A program made the position numbers and the translations under genes. The notes under the pieces are model-generated. The model had not been told where the DNA came from, did not search any database, and saw nothing but the letters and a program-made list of their open reading frames with translations. From positions 87,770,650 to 87,834,649 of the forward strand of contig OZ035962.1 in NCBI GenBank assembly GCA_964034945.1: DNA of 64,000 nucleotides, given 5' to 3'. Origin of the DNA: Chrysopilus asiliformis (lineage: Eukaryota > Arthropoda > Insecta > Diptera > Rhagionidae). Below are positions 42,963 to 55,920 of the stretch, one piece after another (within the stretch, counting starts at the first letter, position 1; every line of letters starts with the position of its first letter).

Positions 42963-43708
42963 CAGTGTTGCCGGAGACCTCAAGCCCAAAATCGCTGAAA
43001 TGAGGAAAAAAAATCTCAAATCTCAACACGTGCTTTTTAATACTATGTTCAGACCGACACAAAATCACGTAATATTGAAGATTTTCGTAATTTTGAACGA
43101 AATCTTGCTCGAAATCACGAAATTTCCAGTACATTAACCAGTTTTCAAAATTACTAAAAGTATGCAATTTCCACAAAATTAGGAACGAAATCAAGCAAAA
43201 ACAATGAATACAACCCTGCATCACTTATTCAGCTCTCTTGAGTACATCAGTTTTGACATTTGTGCTGGATTGGAAAGACGGAAATATAAGAAAAAAAAAC
43301 CGTGTTCCGCACGCGATGAGGATATATTAGTAAACAACCTACGCGGGGCAAAAAAAAAATGGACCTGTTTTTGATGCGATTAGATATGAAATGGAAAATA
43401 ATTGTTTATTTTCATTACAGATAATTTCCATTGTCGTCTAAAGTGTCTAATTCTGTTTGCACATATTTCACAGATGTTTTGAATTGTATTATTCCTCATA
43501 TTACTAAAATTCATAGCAATCCTACACTAAAATTCATAGCAATCCTGTAGTTGAAATGTGAAACAAAATTACCTTAATCTCTGTGTGAACACTTTGGTTT
43601 AAGTTCTAAATCATTTCGCAAAATTACGTGATTTTGTGTCGGTCTGAACATAGTATAAGGCATGAAAGTCGCTAGAAATGAGACAAGTCGCTGAAAATTA
43701 CAACACTG
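42963..43708. mobile_element. hAT-like element inserted in the 42826-43865 repeat
   Basis: The ends are CAGTGTTG and CAACACTG. Flanking 8-bp segments AATCGGGG (42955-42962) and AATCGGGT (43709-43716) match at 7 of 8 bases, as expected for an ageing hAT duplication. It contains another element (43041-43655); without it the length is about 130 bp. Non-coding. Confidence 0.8.
43041..43655. mobile_element. TA-flanked MITE, 615 bp, third nesting level
   Basis: The ends TACTATGTTCAGACCGACAC and its complement pair over about 34 bp, through AAAATCACGTAAT. TA occurs at both borders. Internal copies of the AATTTCCA/AATCACG phrase are present. Non-coding. Confidence 0.87.
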
Positions 43709-43865
43709 AATCGGGTCATTGTTAGCATGACGCATTTCACTTTAAATCAGTTCGTGTCAAGCCATTGCTGTGGAAGGTTGTGTTTCATTGAACTGTATTT
43801 TTATTTGTAGTGGTTATAAATTTTGATTGTAAAGGTAGCGACAGTTACTTTGATGGCAAATTTGC

Positions 43866-46800
43866 AGCGCATTTTTTTTCATGAATTTTGGATTATATCG
43901 CCTTGCATGCTCAGCAAATTTTGCATGTGGCGCATTTTTTTTAAAGAAGTTTTGACCTCAGTTCAGTTGACTTGGCGATTTTTTATATATATTTTATGAT
44001 TCTGAAAAAAAAAACTCCTAGAAAAATGTCCAATAATTAAGACCTTGTCATGGTCCAGGATTTTTGTTTTAAATAATTTTAATGAAAGCCTCCACAGGTT
44101 CCTGGATTTAGAAAAAGAGATTGAAAAATCTTTTGAATTGTGACAATTTATTTAAAAAAATAAATAAATTTTCTTAAAAGTGTCTCAGCTTGTTGAGATT
44201 TTCAAAATTATATCCAAAACATAACTCTGTACCGAAAAGTTTTATTTGCAAAAAAATAATCACATCTTTAATTGACAAAACTTGAAAATTGAAATGACGA
44301 AAAGGTCTGCGAAACAAAGACTTTAATTACTTGAAAAATTACACAGCATAATATGATCTACTCTGCGATTTCAATGACGAAACCAGCAAAGATTTTCCAA
44401 CAATGAAGTAAGAAATAAGTGGATTGCATGTTCAGACATAAATCTCCATCAAGGTTAAAAATTTTAATCATTTTATTACACCACATATGTATCACTTTTA
44501 CAAAAATATTTAAAAAAAACATTGAAATGATCAAAATCGACAGAAATGCTTTAATATTTCGAAATATTTGAGTTTTAGTACTAAAAATATCAAAAAATTT
44601 AATGATTTTCCGATTTAATGTTTTTCTATTTTCAGTAAAAGTCAAGCGAATGAAACAATCCAGATCCAAAAATTGACTCCTCAAAGCAATCAAAACAATT
44701 GGAAAACAATTTTTTGAACCAAAACAGAACAAAATCAATGACGTCGGCGATCACTTGTGGCGCTTAAAATTTGAATTTAAAAAAAACTCCACTCTCGTTT
44801 GAAGCTGATTTTCTTTTGAGGTATTTACGGATTACAGCAAAGGTGATTAGCGGAAAATCATGAAAATCTTTCGAAATGTCTGTAAAACTGACGGATTGCA
44901 AACATCAAAACGTTTTGTTTGTTTGTGCAAAAAAAGAAGTGAACAGCAGCAGAAAACAGAAATCGATATTGAAACTGAAATGGATAGACGTCTGTCTGTT
45001 TGGCCCACATTAGAAAATATCGCAAAAAAAAGTGTTGCGCTCGTAAAATCGTGCACAGAATGAGTTTTGCATAAAAGAAAATTCAATAAGAATGAAAATC
45101 ATCGGAAATTCTATAAATAAATTAAACGCTATGCTTGCGATTTGCAGTTTGACATACGTTTTAGTACAACTGACCGACCCAAATTTCGATAGGAATTGAC
45201 GAATCCGTAGTGAAATCGTTTTACGTAAATGTTAAGTAAATCAGCCGAAAGTTTAACTGACAGATTATCTTCAATTTCCAATGATAATCCGATACAATTA
45301 CACGAGAGTATCTTATAGATATAATTCGTAAGTGCTGACGCGCACCGCATTGGCAAGCATGCAGAATGGTGCCAAAGTGGCAATTCTATTTTTTAAAATT
45401 GCCTTTAAACTATAGTATTTCAGCAAACATCGAAGTAGATTTAAGTAAAAATAAGAAAGTAGTAAAAAAGTCAGTCGAAAATACACTTGGTAGGCAGCTC
45501 CCATATTGGTTTGTACGCATTTTAAAAACTAAAATTGCCATTTTATCACTATTCTACATGATTGGCAACCCAGTGCACGCCTGCACTAAGGAAAACTGCC
45601 AGTAGATTTAAATCAAAACACCAGACATACTGTCAATTCAATACATCCGAAAGATTTTAGAGTTTTGGGTGTCAAACGGTTTACAGTTGACAGTCGATAA
45701 CTTCGAAAAAATTTAAATTCGAACAATTTTAATCTAAAAGGAAAAACTGCCGACTAATTTCATTTGTGTTGTCTGTGTTGAATGAATAATTCATTTCCGT
45801 AGTTGTTCGTGAAGTTTAGATGACAGATTCTCTAGTAGGATTTTCCCTAGACACTGAGAAAAATTTAGGAACTTATTTGATTTGAAGATATTGGGAAATT
45901 GGTGTTGCACTAAGTGAAAATCGTCATTAGATTCAACAAAGAAGTAGTTGAATCAAATAAAAAAATCGCTAAATTCGTGCCAACAAATTTAGCGCCATCA
46001 AAATTTATTTGAAATTGAAAAGTTTGGGAAATCTGTAGATGAGATAATTTAATTGAATAATTGAAAAATAATAAACGCTAATTGATGATTTTTTTAAGAA
46101 CATCAAAAACTGCCAGATTTTAAAGTTTAGTACAAAAACTCGTGAAAGAATCGAGCAAGAGATTTAAAATTTAGAACATGTTCGAGTAAAAAGATATGTC
46201 CATGACAAGAAAATCACGTAATTTGTAACAAATTCTACATCTAGGCCACTTTTCTTAGAAAACATGAAACCAGACTTTAGCTCAATCGGTTCAACAGTTT
46301 TTGAGTTAGAGAAGTAAGGACAGATTTGATTGTTTCTTTTGGCTAAGATTTTCTATCCTGCTTTTGTGTCCTGCGACATTTTTTTCAGCACCCCTCCAAA
46401 TAGTTGCATAATTAGGTGAAATCGCATCGCATAGAGAAGGCAAGTATCAAAGTTCTTGGACAGCCCTGAAAATCGTTCCCCTGAAAACAGTTCTCCTAAC
46501 TTTTAGTTTCCTAAAACCGGTTTTTAAGTTTTCGGTGGTCGAAAGAAGATTTAAGAAGAATTTTAATTCCGTAAAATGCCATCATTTTAGCCGAAGGAGT
46601 AAAAAGCCATCATTTTGGTCACTTCTCGCCAGCGGAATATCACCAAAAAAGAACAGGATTTATCTATTGAACGACTGTTTGTGAAATTTCATTACTGTAG
46701 CTCAAGTAGTTTTTGAGAAATTTTGTGTTGGAAAGGACAAAAATTGGCTGACGTACTTTATGAACAACCCCGAAAGAAAAATACAACGCAGGGCAAAACT

Positions 46801-47045
46801 TATGAAATACATGCACTCTGGAAAAATCATTAGAAAAATGCGCCGCAGGCAGAAAATAAATTTTATGTACAGCAACCCTAAGCCGAAGAAGATTGTGTAT
46901 TCCATGTAATTTAGCGACCGTTTTTTGAACGATGGGCAAAATGACAAGAGTGACAGGGGTGGTAACTACCGAAGGGGTGTTCGAAACACTAAAAAACCCT
47001 TAAAACCAAAGCATAATTTTCTTGATCTACCGACGTGCGCCTCAT
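43866..47045. other. No gene seen
   Basis: AT-rich. Includes GCGCATTTTTTTT phrases near 43870 and 43930, and ATGCGCCGCAGGCAG at 46841. Two weakly similar blocks with AAAATTGCC occur at 45375-45420 and 45525-45560. Short frames are unsupported. Confidence 0.5.
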
Positions 47046-47138
47046 GACCCTACCCCCCCTACCCCCTCCTTCCCCAACCCTCTTACCACTTCCCCTTCCC
47101 ACACTCTCCTACCGCCTCCCCCCTCCTACTGCCACCCT
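47046..47138. repeat. 93-bp cytosine/thymine-rich tract
   Basis: Almost pure pyrimidine on the plus strand (runs of CCCCCC and CCTCC), in otherwise AT-rich DNA. The complement is G/A-rich and could form triplex or G-rich structures. Confidence 0.9.
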
Positions 47139-48506
47139 AAAGCCGGTTCTACGTAGCATTACTCTAATCAAAGCACAAACCAGAGTCTGTCGCATTTATT
47201 CTCCTGATGCGTCTCGTTCCAATCATCTAACAGTCGTCTACAAAATTACCATCAGAGCTTCATTGATTCTGTGTTTATTTTAGAAAAAAAAACCTTTTCC
47301 GATTTGAAAAACGACTTAAGAAATTTTAGAATTCCCTGGGTTTCGCTTGAAATTTTCAACCAGTGTAAATTTCCCTTTTTCGTCACATTTGAAAAAAACA
47401 AACCGCCTGCAGTCATTACTCATAGTTTCCACAGTTTTCCACAGACAGACAATCAACGAATGTCGCGCCGGTTTCGAGGATTAAAATTTCAAGTTGAATT
47501 TTTTTCCCCCTAACAAAACCCGAAACAACAATTCGTGGCTTACACAGAAATAAATTCAGAAATGCTGACGTTTTTAATGGGGGGAACAACTGTGTGCCAT
47601 TTGCGGTGTTGTTTTTATGACAACGGAATGACTTTAACGCGGCATTGAAAGTCCCAGCAACTGAAAAGCGTTAATCGTAATGGGCATGAATCCGCCATAT
47701 GCCTTAAGACGTTCAAATTAATGACAGATTTTCCATAAGTTTTTCACTCCTCATATAGGGATTTCCGCAACAAGTTTTTGATTTGTGCCACCAGAAACAA
47801 AACAAAAAAAACTTCTCGCAGTGAAATGGGTTATCTTGAGGGATTGAGTGGCATAAAGAAAGATTTGTAGGCGGCAATGGAAGCGCATGTGCCACAGACT
47901 TGAATTAGTGATGTTTGAAATTTCCTCAACATTTCACAATTTCTAAGCATTTACAATAAATTTCCATCAGTTTCAATCTTCTAAAATTCGAAATGATCAC
48001 CAAAAAGTCAAATCAAACGAAAATGGATCGATTGTAATGAATTTGTGTTGATTGAAAGGGTCGTCTGGGACAATTTTTCATCTCGAAGCAACGCCTCTTG
48101 GATTTTAACATGACATAAAATCGACACTTTGTCAGTGATTAAGTCATATGTGGAACAAAAAGTATTTCTACTTTTTCAACAAAAAATTGGTCGATGAATT
48201 TCTTTTTAAAGCGAAAAACTCGCCAATCGTCGATGGGACGAGTTGGAAACATTTGTCCATTTATTATCAGAATTATCTGAAAAATATACCCAAAAACCTT
48301 TACATAAGGCACACATGACCAATATTTTGGAAATGTCCAAAGTCTGTCATGAGAAATTGACAATTTTTTAATGATTTGAGCATTAGGTAGAAAAAAAACA
48401 TATTCTAAGGCCAAAAATTTGATTTATAGGACGATTTTAAATTATTTGTATGGTGGCAAACAAAATTATTGGAAATTTACGTCCAATAACCTCTACATAA
48501 AGCTCA
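47139..48506. other. No gene seen
   Basis: Mixed composition, no domain-bearing frame, no inverted repeat noted. Confidence 0.5.
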
Positions 48507-49045
48507 TCTAAATATATAAAATCGTTTAACCTGATTGACTGACTGACTGACTCATCAACGCCCAGCACAAATCCCTGAAGCTAGAGACTTGAAACTTTCA
48601 CAGTATGTCCCAACCATCACGTAGGCGCTCACTAAGGCAGGATTTCCCGAAATTTTACCGCTAAGAGGGTAAACAGGGGGTAAAAGGGGTTTGGGTGTTT
48701 TTAAACCGTGATTTTCGCCATGAATACTGCTCAATAAGAGGCTGAAAAGTTTCACTCGGGGGTTTTCGGGGTCGCTTATCACGAATCCGGTGTTAGATTT
48801 TCAAAATTAGAAACGGAAGGTCCTGTAAGGAACCCGCAAATATCCTTTTCCCCATTTTTTCCCGGGGAAAAATGACATTAGGGGGTTTTTGGGATCTCTG
48901 ATCACGAATCCGGTGATAGACTAATTCGCAACGGAGAGTCCTGCAAGGATAAGATTTTTCTCAAAAGTTTTTAAATTCTTTTCGGTTTTCTTCGTATCCT
49001 AAAACTTATACAAAAAACTTAACCCGGCAACGATGGGTATGCTAG
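48507..49045. mobile_element. Helitron-like non-autonomous element, 539 bp
   Basis: It begins TCTAAATATATAAAATCG and ends in ACCCGGCAACGATGGGT (a 4-bp-stem hairpin) followed by ATGCTAG. The flanks are A on the left and T on the right, with no target duplication, as for Helitrons (5' TC, 3' CTRR, A^T target). Inside are GACTGACTGACTGACTC and ATCAACGCCCAGCAC. Non-coding. A second 5' end follows at about 49049-49190. Confidence 0.72.
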
Positions 49046-49048
49046 TTT

Positions 49049-49190
49049 TCTATATAAATATGTTTTCTATATAATAAAAACAAAGATTGTCCTGACTAAC
49101 AGACTCATCAACGTCCAGCATAAATTCGTGGAGCTAGAAACCTGAAATTTTCACAGAATGTCTCTTCCATGTCCGAAACACTTACTAATG
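49049..49190. mobile_element. Helitron-like 5' fragment
   Basis: Starts TCTATATAAATATG and has a second TCTATATAATAAAAAC; it continues with CTGACTAACAGACTCATCAA and CCTGAAATTTTCACAGAATG as in the 48507 element, then diverges. Confidence 0.6.
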
Positions 49191-49289
49191 ACCGTTGCCA
49201 CCAACAAAAATTAGCAACTTAAGCCCAACTTAAATTATTTAAGCCCAGAATTTGTGTGGTTTAAGGAGGCTAAGCCCAACTTATTTTTA

Positions 49290-49630
49290 ATAAAAGCTAT
49301 TTAGCTTGCCTTCATGTATGTTTGTCTATTAGATTCAAATTTTGCAATCCAATTTCAACCTACTTCCACTCATCCGATTGACTAGAAAATTTGCACACAT
49401 ACGTAAGTCCGATGACAATACAATATTTTCTACCTCGTCCTTGTAATGATTACGAGACGTCCTGCGAGAATAACGTGATTACCCTTTTCCTTAAATTTTC
49501 CGGTAAAAAAATCTCATTTTGGGGTCGCTGAGTCCGATTTTGATGTTAAGAAGCCTGTAAGGATAACAGAAGGTCCTGTAAGGATACCGCGATTATCCTT
49601 TTCCTGAAATTTTCTGACAAAAATCTCATC
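49290..49630. repeat. Dispersed repeat, minus orientation, related to 21251-21730
   Basis: On the minus strand: the TTGGGGTCGC, GTTATCCTTACAGGACC, GAGTGGAAGTAGG and CTTACGTATGTGTGCAA blocks, then AAGGCAAGCTAAATA. Two units plus the tail. Confidence 0.65.
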
Positions 49631-51259
49631 TTGGGTTTAAATTACCTCACTTAAATTTCAACCCCTTTAAAAAGGAAATCATCAAATATGACTTCAAGCT
49701 TTCCTTACCGACATATTACAGACTTTGTTACCGGATACTTCAGAGTGTCTGTTTTTTTTTTCTTCGAAATCTGTCAATTTCGAGCTGGAGTATGTATTTC
49801 TGAAACGCATTTTCTGTTTATTTACTTAAAAATTGATAACAACAAAAGGAATGTAAATTGCCCCCTTTTACTGAGAAATACGATTTTCTTTTGTACTCAA
49901 TTTACAGAAAACTGAAAAGGAATTCACCCCTTTGTTTTTTATTCGTGCCCTGGTAACCGCAAACTTCTCATTACGCGTCTGGTTACTACAAACAGCAAAA
50001 CAAACGCGTAGATATAGATAACAAACGGATTACCACCGGCAAACCGACCCGTTGGTGTAATTTCTTAACTCCTCAAACGATCTTCAATGAAATAAAAAAA
50101 AATTCTAAGGAAAAGAAAATACACACGAGTCGGTAATACTTAAACAAAAATCAAATAAAAGAATCTACGTTTAAAAAACACCCCACAAAAGGTATCCTGT
50201 TGGATTAAAGCGCCTTCCTCACCTCTCGCCCTTTTGTTGAACTCCTTCTTCCTTTGTGACTCATGTGTTTTCTTTATTCAAATTCCCGATTAAAAAAACT
50301 GATCTTTAATGGGTTTAAATATGGAAAGGAAATGAAGAACGACAAATGCCCAAGGATATTAACCGCAAAATAACGAAAACGCACCGACCTCGCTCCGCCC
50401 GCGTCACGTGACTATCAGGAATCGTTGATTAGCCGTGGAAAGGACTTAAGCTCGCTTTTGGTGCTTCCTGCTTCTTCCATTTAAAAACAAAAAAAAAACG
50501 GAGGAACACTCAAAACAAAGGGACATTAAACCTTTGAAGTTTTCCTTTCAATGAAACAAAAAAAAAACGAAAACAAAAACGGAATGTGAAAAATTCCTTT
50601 AGGGATGTAGGTATGTTGAATAAATAATTAAATGCCTCTCTATCTCCAATTAATTTAAATGAAGGCAGGCGGCGATATTTCCTGAATTAAAATAGCATGG
50701 AAAAATGCTATTTTAACTCACTTAATGCGGGTGGACAAATGTTATATAAAAACGACGGTTTTTGTGACGTTTATGTTTTTAATTAAAGTTTTTATCAATC
50801 CTAAAATGATCAAAAAGGGACTTTACTGAGGATTCATTCATTAGGGACGTTTACGAATTGAGCTGAGAGAATTTTTATGGGAGAGATAAAACAATTCTTA
50901 CAAAAAAGTCTTCACCTTGTGGTTAAACTATAATTGGCAAAAGTGATATTGTCAAAATTAAATTTCGCAATATGTGGACATTTTGGAAAAGTTTTTTTTG
51001 ACAAAAGGTGAAAACTCCAAATGTCACTTTTTCTGAGAAACGTGAATTTTTCTGACTGAGGGAAATTCTTCATTAGATTCAACGAAAAAGCAGTTCAATC
51101 AAATAAAAATTGTCGCTAAATTTGCGCCAAAAGTTTTTGTATTTGATTTAAATGAAAAGTATTTAAACCAAATGATTTTTTCATAAAAATGCATAGTTTT
51201 CAAGATATTCTCAAAAAACTGAATTTTTTCAAAGATCTTGAGAACCTTTAGAGCAGGCA
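49631..51259. other. No gene supported; possible regulatory patch
   Basis: 50390-50470 is GC-richer with an E-box palindrome (GTCACGTGAC at about 50403) and no reading frame. The rest is AT-rich. Confidence 0.45.
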
Positions 51260-51552
51260 TCATCAGCTAGTGCCTCGGCTGGCTCATCACACAGATTGGC
51301 TTTAACAGCGTAGCCACTATAATCGACCTTTTATTGTGTGCTGTAATGCTTGTGTGTTGCGGCTTCGGATCGCAGGAATAAAACGAATCGTGCTTTGAGT
51401 TGGAATCTATGCATTATTAGCATGGCGCATTTCATTTTAAATCAGTTCGTGTCAAGCCATTGCCGTGGAAGGTTGTGTTTCATTGAACTGTATTTTAATT
51501 TGTAGTGGTTATAAATTTTGATTGTAAAGGGAGCGACAGTTACTTTGATGAC
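51260..51552. repeat. Dispersed repeat, uninterrupted copy of 42826-43865
   Basis: Shares GCATCATCAGCTAGTG, TCGACCTTTTATTGTGTGCT and GTTCGTGTCAAGCCATTG with the interrupted copy. It has an extra TTGCGGCTTCGGATCGCAGG near 51358 that the other copy lacks. Confidence 0.85.
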
Positions 51553-52243
51553 CCTTGCTTTAGAGATACAAAAAAAAACCGTTGGAGCAGAATATGAAGA
51601 AAATTTTATCAATTTTATAACATTTAAATAATTTTACATGCATTGAAATAAAAATACAAGACATTTGTTTTAAATAATCTTCGTTTAAAATGACTGATTG
51701 GTTATTTGTTTTTAGTACTTTCGCAACGAATGTAAAACCCCCACTGGTTAAAAAGTTAGCCCGGGTATAAAAAGCGTCCAATCCTGCATGGTTCTTTGCA
51801 TGCTTTTAGGGAGGTCAAAGGGGACCTCCTAAACATGGATGGTTGCCGATATAAAAGAAAATCTCTTTTTTTCAACATGCTTTCAGTTTTATCAAGATCT
51901 AAGAGTTACAATAAATCTGGCGAGGTTTACTTGTTATCAAACGTTGTTGAAATTTGAATTTGTACCGTTGGTTTTGTATGAAAAGTTTTGAATCCCGAAG
52001 TTTTTCAGGAATAAAAGAATTTTGTCTCGTAGCGAAACATGAATTTTGTGTCGCAGAATGAAATTGGCAGAATAAAGTGTCAAATTTAAACGATCCCTAA
52101 TTTTCGCCGTTTTCAACCCTTCCTTGTGCCACTTTTTTGCAATTTTTCGGATGGGATTTAAAATTTATTCCTTAAAGATGCCGGAACTCGAATATTTTCA
52201 TATACAAAATCAATGACTGACCACCCCCCTACCAAACCAATCG

Positions 52244-52272
52244 TACCCGGCAACGATGGGTCCACATTCTAG
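52244..52272. mobile_element. Isolated Helitron-like 3' end
   Basis: ACCCGGCAACGATGGGT then CCACATTCTAG, ending in CTAG followed by T. The upstream part (about 51930-52240) is diverged. Confidence 0.5.
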
Positions 52273-53321
52273 TCCTATTTAATTTAGTAAAATTTTATTA
52301 ATATTCATTTCAAAGTAGAATCACTCCATAAAACTTTCTTATTATATCAGCACGTTCCAATTATTATATCTTCATCCCGAATCACCCAGACGACCATAAT
52401 TGTATTGGCTACCGAAATTAGTTTACGATTAGTTGACCAAAACTTTTACGACAAAATCACATTACCATAAAATATTGTAAATCCAATGTTCCCCTTTTAC
52501 CCTCAGCTTTCCCCTAGCATGAAATTTTTCCTCTTCAGATCAATTTTCGACCCATTATGGCAAACTACTGTTCATCGCTTCCAGAATAACATCCAATTTT
52601 ATAGGATAAAGTTTTCCCGTTTTAATTGAAAATCAATAAAACAATTTGTTACCAATGCATGACTTGTCGATACCACAGCATAATTAATTGATCATAAATT
52701 GAAACACGAGAAGCGGGAAGGGCGGAAAACTGTGGCTGAAGTAAATCGGATAAGAACGATCCACCACCGGACTAATTGACCAGCTGACGCTTTCTGTTAA
52801 GCAGTTTTATCTTAGGACTTGTCTCGACGTAATTAAAAACGATAACTTGTTGCGGTGAACAATTTTATTAACAGAGCCAACATCACCACTGTTTGATGAA
52901 AACGACTTCTGGTTTAACCACCACAGATTGAGTATCACAGATTCTGTATGGCTTTTTGAATTTCCCGCGATGAAAAGTGTTTTTATCGAGGCCAGAGGGC
53001 GGAAAGGCGGAAGGGTAGGAGGAAATTAAGCACACACTCTCATTCGCATTACGTCAACGAGCGTGGAAATGAAAATGTAACATAATAAATTTAAAACGTG
53101 ATTAAATTTACAAAAAAAATGGCTTTGGGATTTTAAGGTTCGTTTTTGGTACTCTGACGCAGAGCGTATAAAATTTTCATCCTTAGGTACTGCCAGAAAA
53201 TTTACATTTTCCCAACTGTACAGTTCGGAGATGCTTTCCGGCCGGCGTCTGATAAACCTGATAAACTACATGTAAAACACACAAAAAGTTAAATTAAAAA
53301 AAAATTTCCACTCTTTTTTAC

Positions 53322-53397
53322 CTGGAAAAACGTCTCGCATTTCAGGACTGGGAGCATGAATCCATCCGTTTCGTTGCTGTATGATACATTGAAACAT
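53322..53397 (-). CDS. Candidate srGAP first coding exon A
   Basis: ATG at 53397-53395 followed by 24 more codons (MFQCIIQQRNGWIHAPSPEM, RDVFP) and a donor CCAG|GTAAAA leaving one base. It would read ...RDVFP-D into either the microexon at 31729 or the 26098 exon. The phase fits, but one in three random donors would. No promoter or homology supports it. Confidence 0.2.
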
Positions 53398-54138
53398 TGT
53401 TCCTGTCGCTTTTTGCTTATCCTCCTAATTAAATTTAATTTGATCCTTTTTTGTGCTTGTGAGATACTAATTAAGCTTGTAATATATTGGCTTTTCCTTT
53501 TATTCCTTCCAGCGCGACTTTATCACACTGTTGTTGGGCTTTAGAACTTTTTCTTTGTTACGGAAGGATTTTAAACACTAATGCCAAAACACACTAATTT
53601 TAATTATGATAAACACTAACACAGCTATCGATAGTCATGATTTCGTTGAAAAAGTATTTTTATTACATTTAAATTCGTTAAATTCATTGGTATTTATAGT
53701 CATTATGGTTGTAAATTGAGCGGTAATGAAATTTGCTGAAAATTAATGTTTTAAAATTTGTGGAGAATTTTTAACAGCAAAGTATCTATGGAAATTCAGA
53801 GTAGATAGAAATTTTAACATTTTAGCAAGTAATTACAAACGCTGTAACAAAAAAATCTCTTTCCGAAAGATCACAAAAAAAAGTAAACCATAAAAAAATG
53901 TAAACTTATGCTTATCAGAAACGACCAGTGAAAAATTCCAAGCGTGACAAGGAATTTCTGTAATTTATGACAAGCTTTTCCCCTACCTGCAGGCAACATA
54001 GTCTGGCCTCTTCTTTAACTTTAAGGCAAATTTTTAGTTCAATCGGTCGAGCAGTTTTCGCAATATATGCTCTAACTTTAAAACCACTGGGCCGATTTAA
54101 ATGAAATTTTGGTTAATATATTCTGGGTGAAAAGATTC

Positions 54139-54383
54139 AGAGCGAGTGTGAGAGAAAGATGGAGAAAGAGAAAAAAAAAATAGGGAGAGAGAAAGGGAAA
54201 ATAGAGAGAAAGGGAAAATAGAGAGAAAGGGAAAATAGAGAGAAAGGGAAAATAGAGAGAAAGAGAGAGAGAGAGAGAGAAATGGAGAGAAAGAGAGAAA
54301 TGGAGAGAAAGAGAGAAATGGAGAGAAAGAGAGAGGGAGATAAAGAGAGAGGTATAGAAAGAGAGCGAGAGAAGACGAGAGAG
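54139..54383. repeat. GA-rich minisatellite
   Basis: Purine-only for about 245 bp: first a 17-bp unit (AGAGAGAAAGGGAAAAT, four copies at about 54185-54258), then AAATGGAGAGAAAGAGAG units. The complementary Leu/Ser/Phe frames on the minus strand are artefacts. Confidence 0.93.
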
Positions 54384-54385
54384 CC

Positions 54386-55920
54386 AAATCAGCTGCAAAT
54401 TATGTGTTTTCCTTGCCAGGATGGAAAGTTCTCCTGCATAACAAAAAAGGCCAATGGTTAATTTTTATTTTCACAAATTATACGTTTTATTACTGTATAT
54501 TACACAGAAACAACTAGATGGGAGGGATTCGTATAAAAATGGGAGATTATGGTACAGATTCCCAGTTTTTAGGAAATCTTTACTGCAAAATCTCTTATGC
54601 CATATTTTCTTTTTTTTTATAGGAATCTCTCCTTTCCAGTTTTTATCGTATGGCCACCTCAAATTATTAATTTTTTCCGTTGTCGCGCAGTTACAGTTGT
54701 CCTTCATTACGGCATTCACTTATTTGAGCCACAATGGATTGCCAACATTTGTAATGTATTGGAACCCATCAACAGCGGAAACCTAACCAGCTGTCAAAAC
54801 TAGGGGTTCCCAATTTTTTGGTTCCCAGTTTTTTGGTCCCCAATTTTTTGGTTCTCAAGATATGAATCATATAATACACCCTTCCCCTCTTTCTTCCCAG
54901 GTTATGAATTTTCATAACCTGCTGGTGGCTAAAAACAACCACAGCTCCGCGAACATCGATTAAACTTTGTTTCTGCGAGCACACAAACAAATCGCAAACA
55001 GCTCGAACAAATGTCAGCACCAAATAAGAACAGTTCGCGAGCTGTTCGCGAAAGTTTTGCGAACTCCCGTAGCTTGGAATTAGCCTTAAAACATCGAATT
55101 GCTATAGAAATACTCTTCTATTGTTTAAGCAAAAAAAAAACCAATTTACCATGAACGCCACAGAGAAGCTCAAAATTGGTTAGCAAAAAAGAATCAAAAA
55201 TCAAATTTCCAATAATGAGTAATTTCGCTTGGAATCACCGGCAAAGAAGACCGTAGAAACGTTACCGGGAGTTCATTGGAAAAGTTGTTGTGACAAGAAA
55301 TTTCTGTAAACAACTTACAGCTTGTCAACCATGATTAATGGCGTTACGAGTTAAAGAGTTAATACAAAATGATGCTATTAGCTTTACTGACATTTTATTT
55401 AGTCAGTTAAATACTTGGACATTTGGACATGCCTCACCAGACAGACTTCTCAGCATGGCGACCGATCGTCCATACGTTTTGATAATTGCATTTAAAATTG
55501 CAAAACTTGCATTAATGTTGGGAGTAACTGTCAATCGAAACCGACACGGCAATCGCCAGAGAAAGTAAAAGTTTTAATGATTTTTATCGTCTTTTGGTGC
55601 TCGTAGATGATTAGATCTGTCATTTGTGAGTAAATAATTGCAGAAACGAATTAATGACGGAGGAAAACTTTGCTGTGGGAAAAGTGCTGGAAGTGAATTT
55701 GATGGTCATCGGAAAATCAAATCTATAAAAATGTATTTTATTGAAGAGGTAGAAATTGAAAGGAAATGAAAATTGATATTTAATTGCAGGATTTTTTTTT
55801 CTGCTTTCAAATTGAAAACTCAGCGGAAAAACTGGAAATTCGGTATGAAAGTTGGTTTTTCTATTATTTGTTGGTATCAGGCCAGCAAAATGGAAGAAAA
55901 TTGAAATTCTAGGGTTTAAA
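54386..55920. other. No gene seen
   Basis: Includes the tandem repeat at 54804 and a perfect hairpin at 54899-54919 (GGTTATGAATTTTCATAACC). Frames of 70-110 codons lack domains or conserved motifs. Confidence 0.5.
54804..54857. repeat. Short tandem repeat GGTTCCCAATTTTTT
   Basis: About 3.5 copies of a 15-16-bp unit (GGTTCCCAATTTTTTG with minor changes). Confidence 0.85.

Larger units (their letters stand above)
42826..43865. repeat. Dispersed repeat (copy with insertions)
   Basis: The left part, GCATCATCAGCTAGTGGCTC to GTGCTTTGAGTTGGAATC, and the right part, TTAGCATGACGCATTTCACT to GCGACAGTTACTTTGATG, are contiguous in the copy at 51260-51552. Here they are split by the element at 42963-43708. 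Terminal repeats were not found. Confidence 0.85.
51553..54138. other. Non-coding apart from the candidate exon at 53322-53397
   Basis: 52660-53080 has moderate GC without a frame. No inverted repeats or RNA genes noted. Confidence 0.45.

Noticed and set aside
54078..54398. Leu/Ser/Phe-rich minus-strand frames resembling membrane proteins
   Set aside because: Products of the GA minisatellite.
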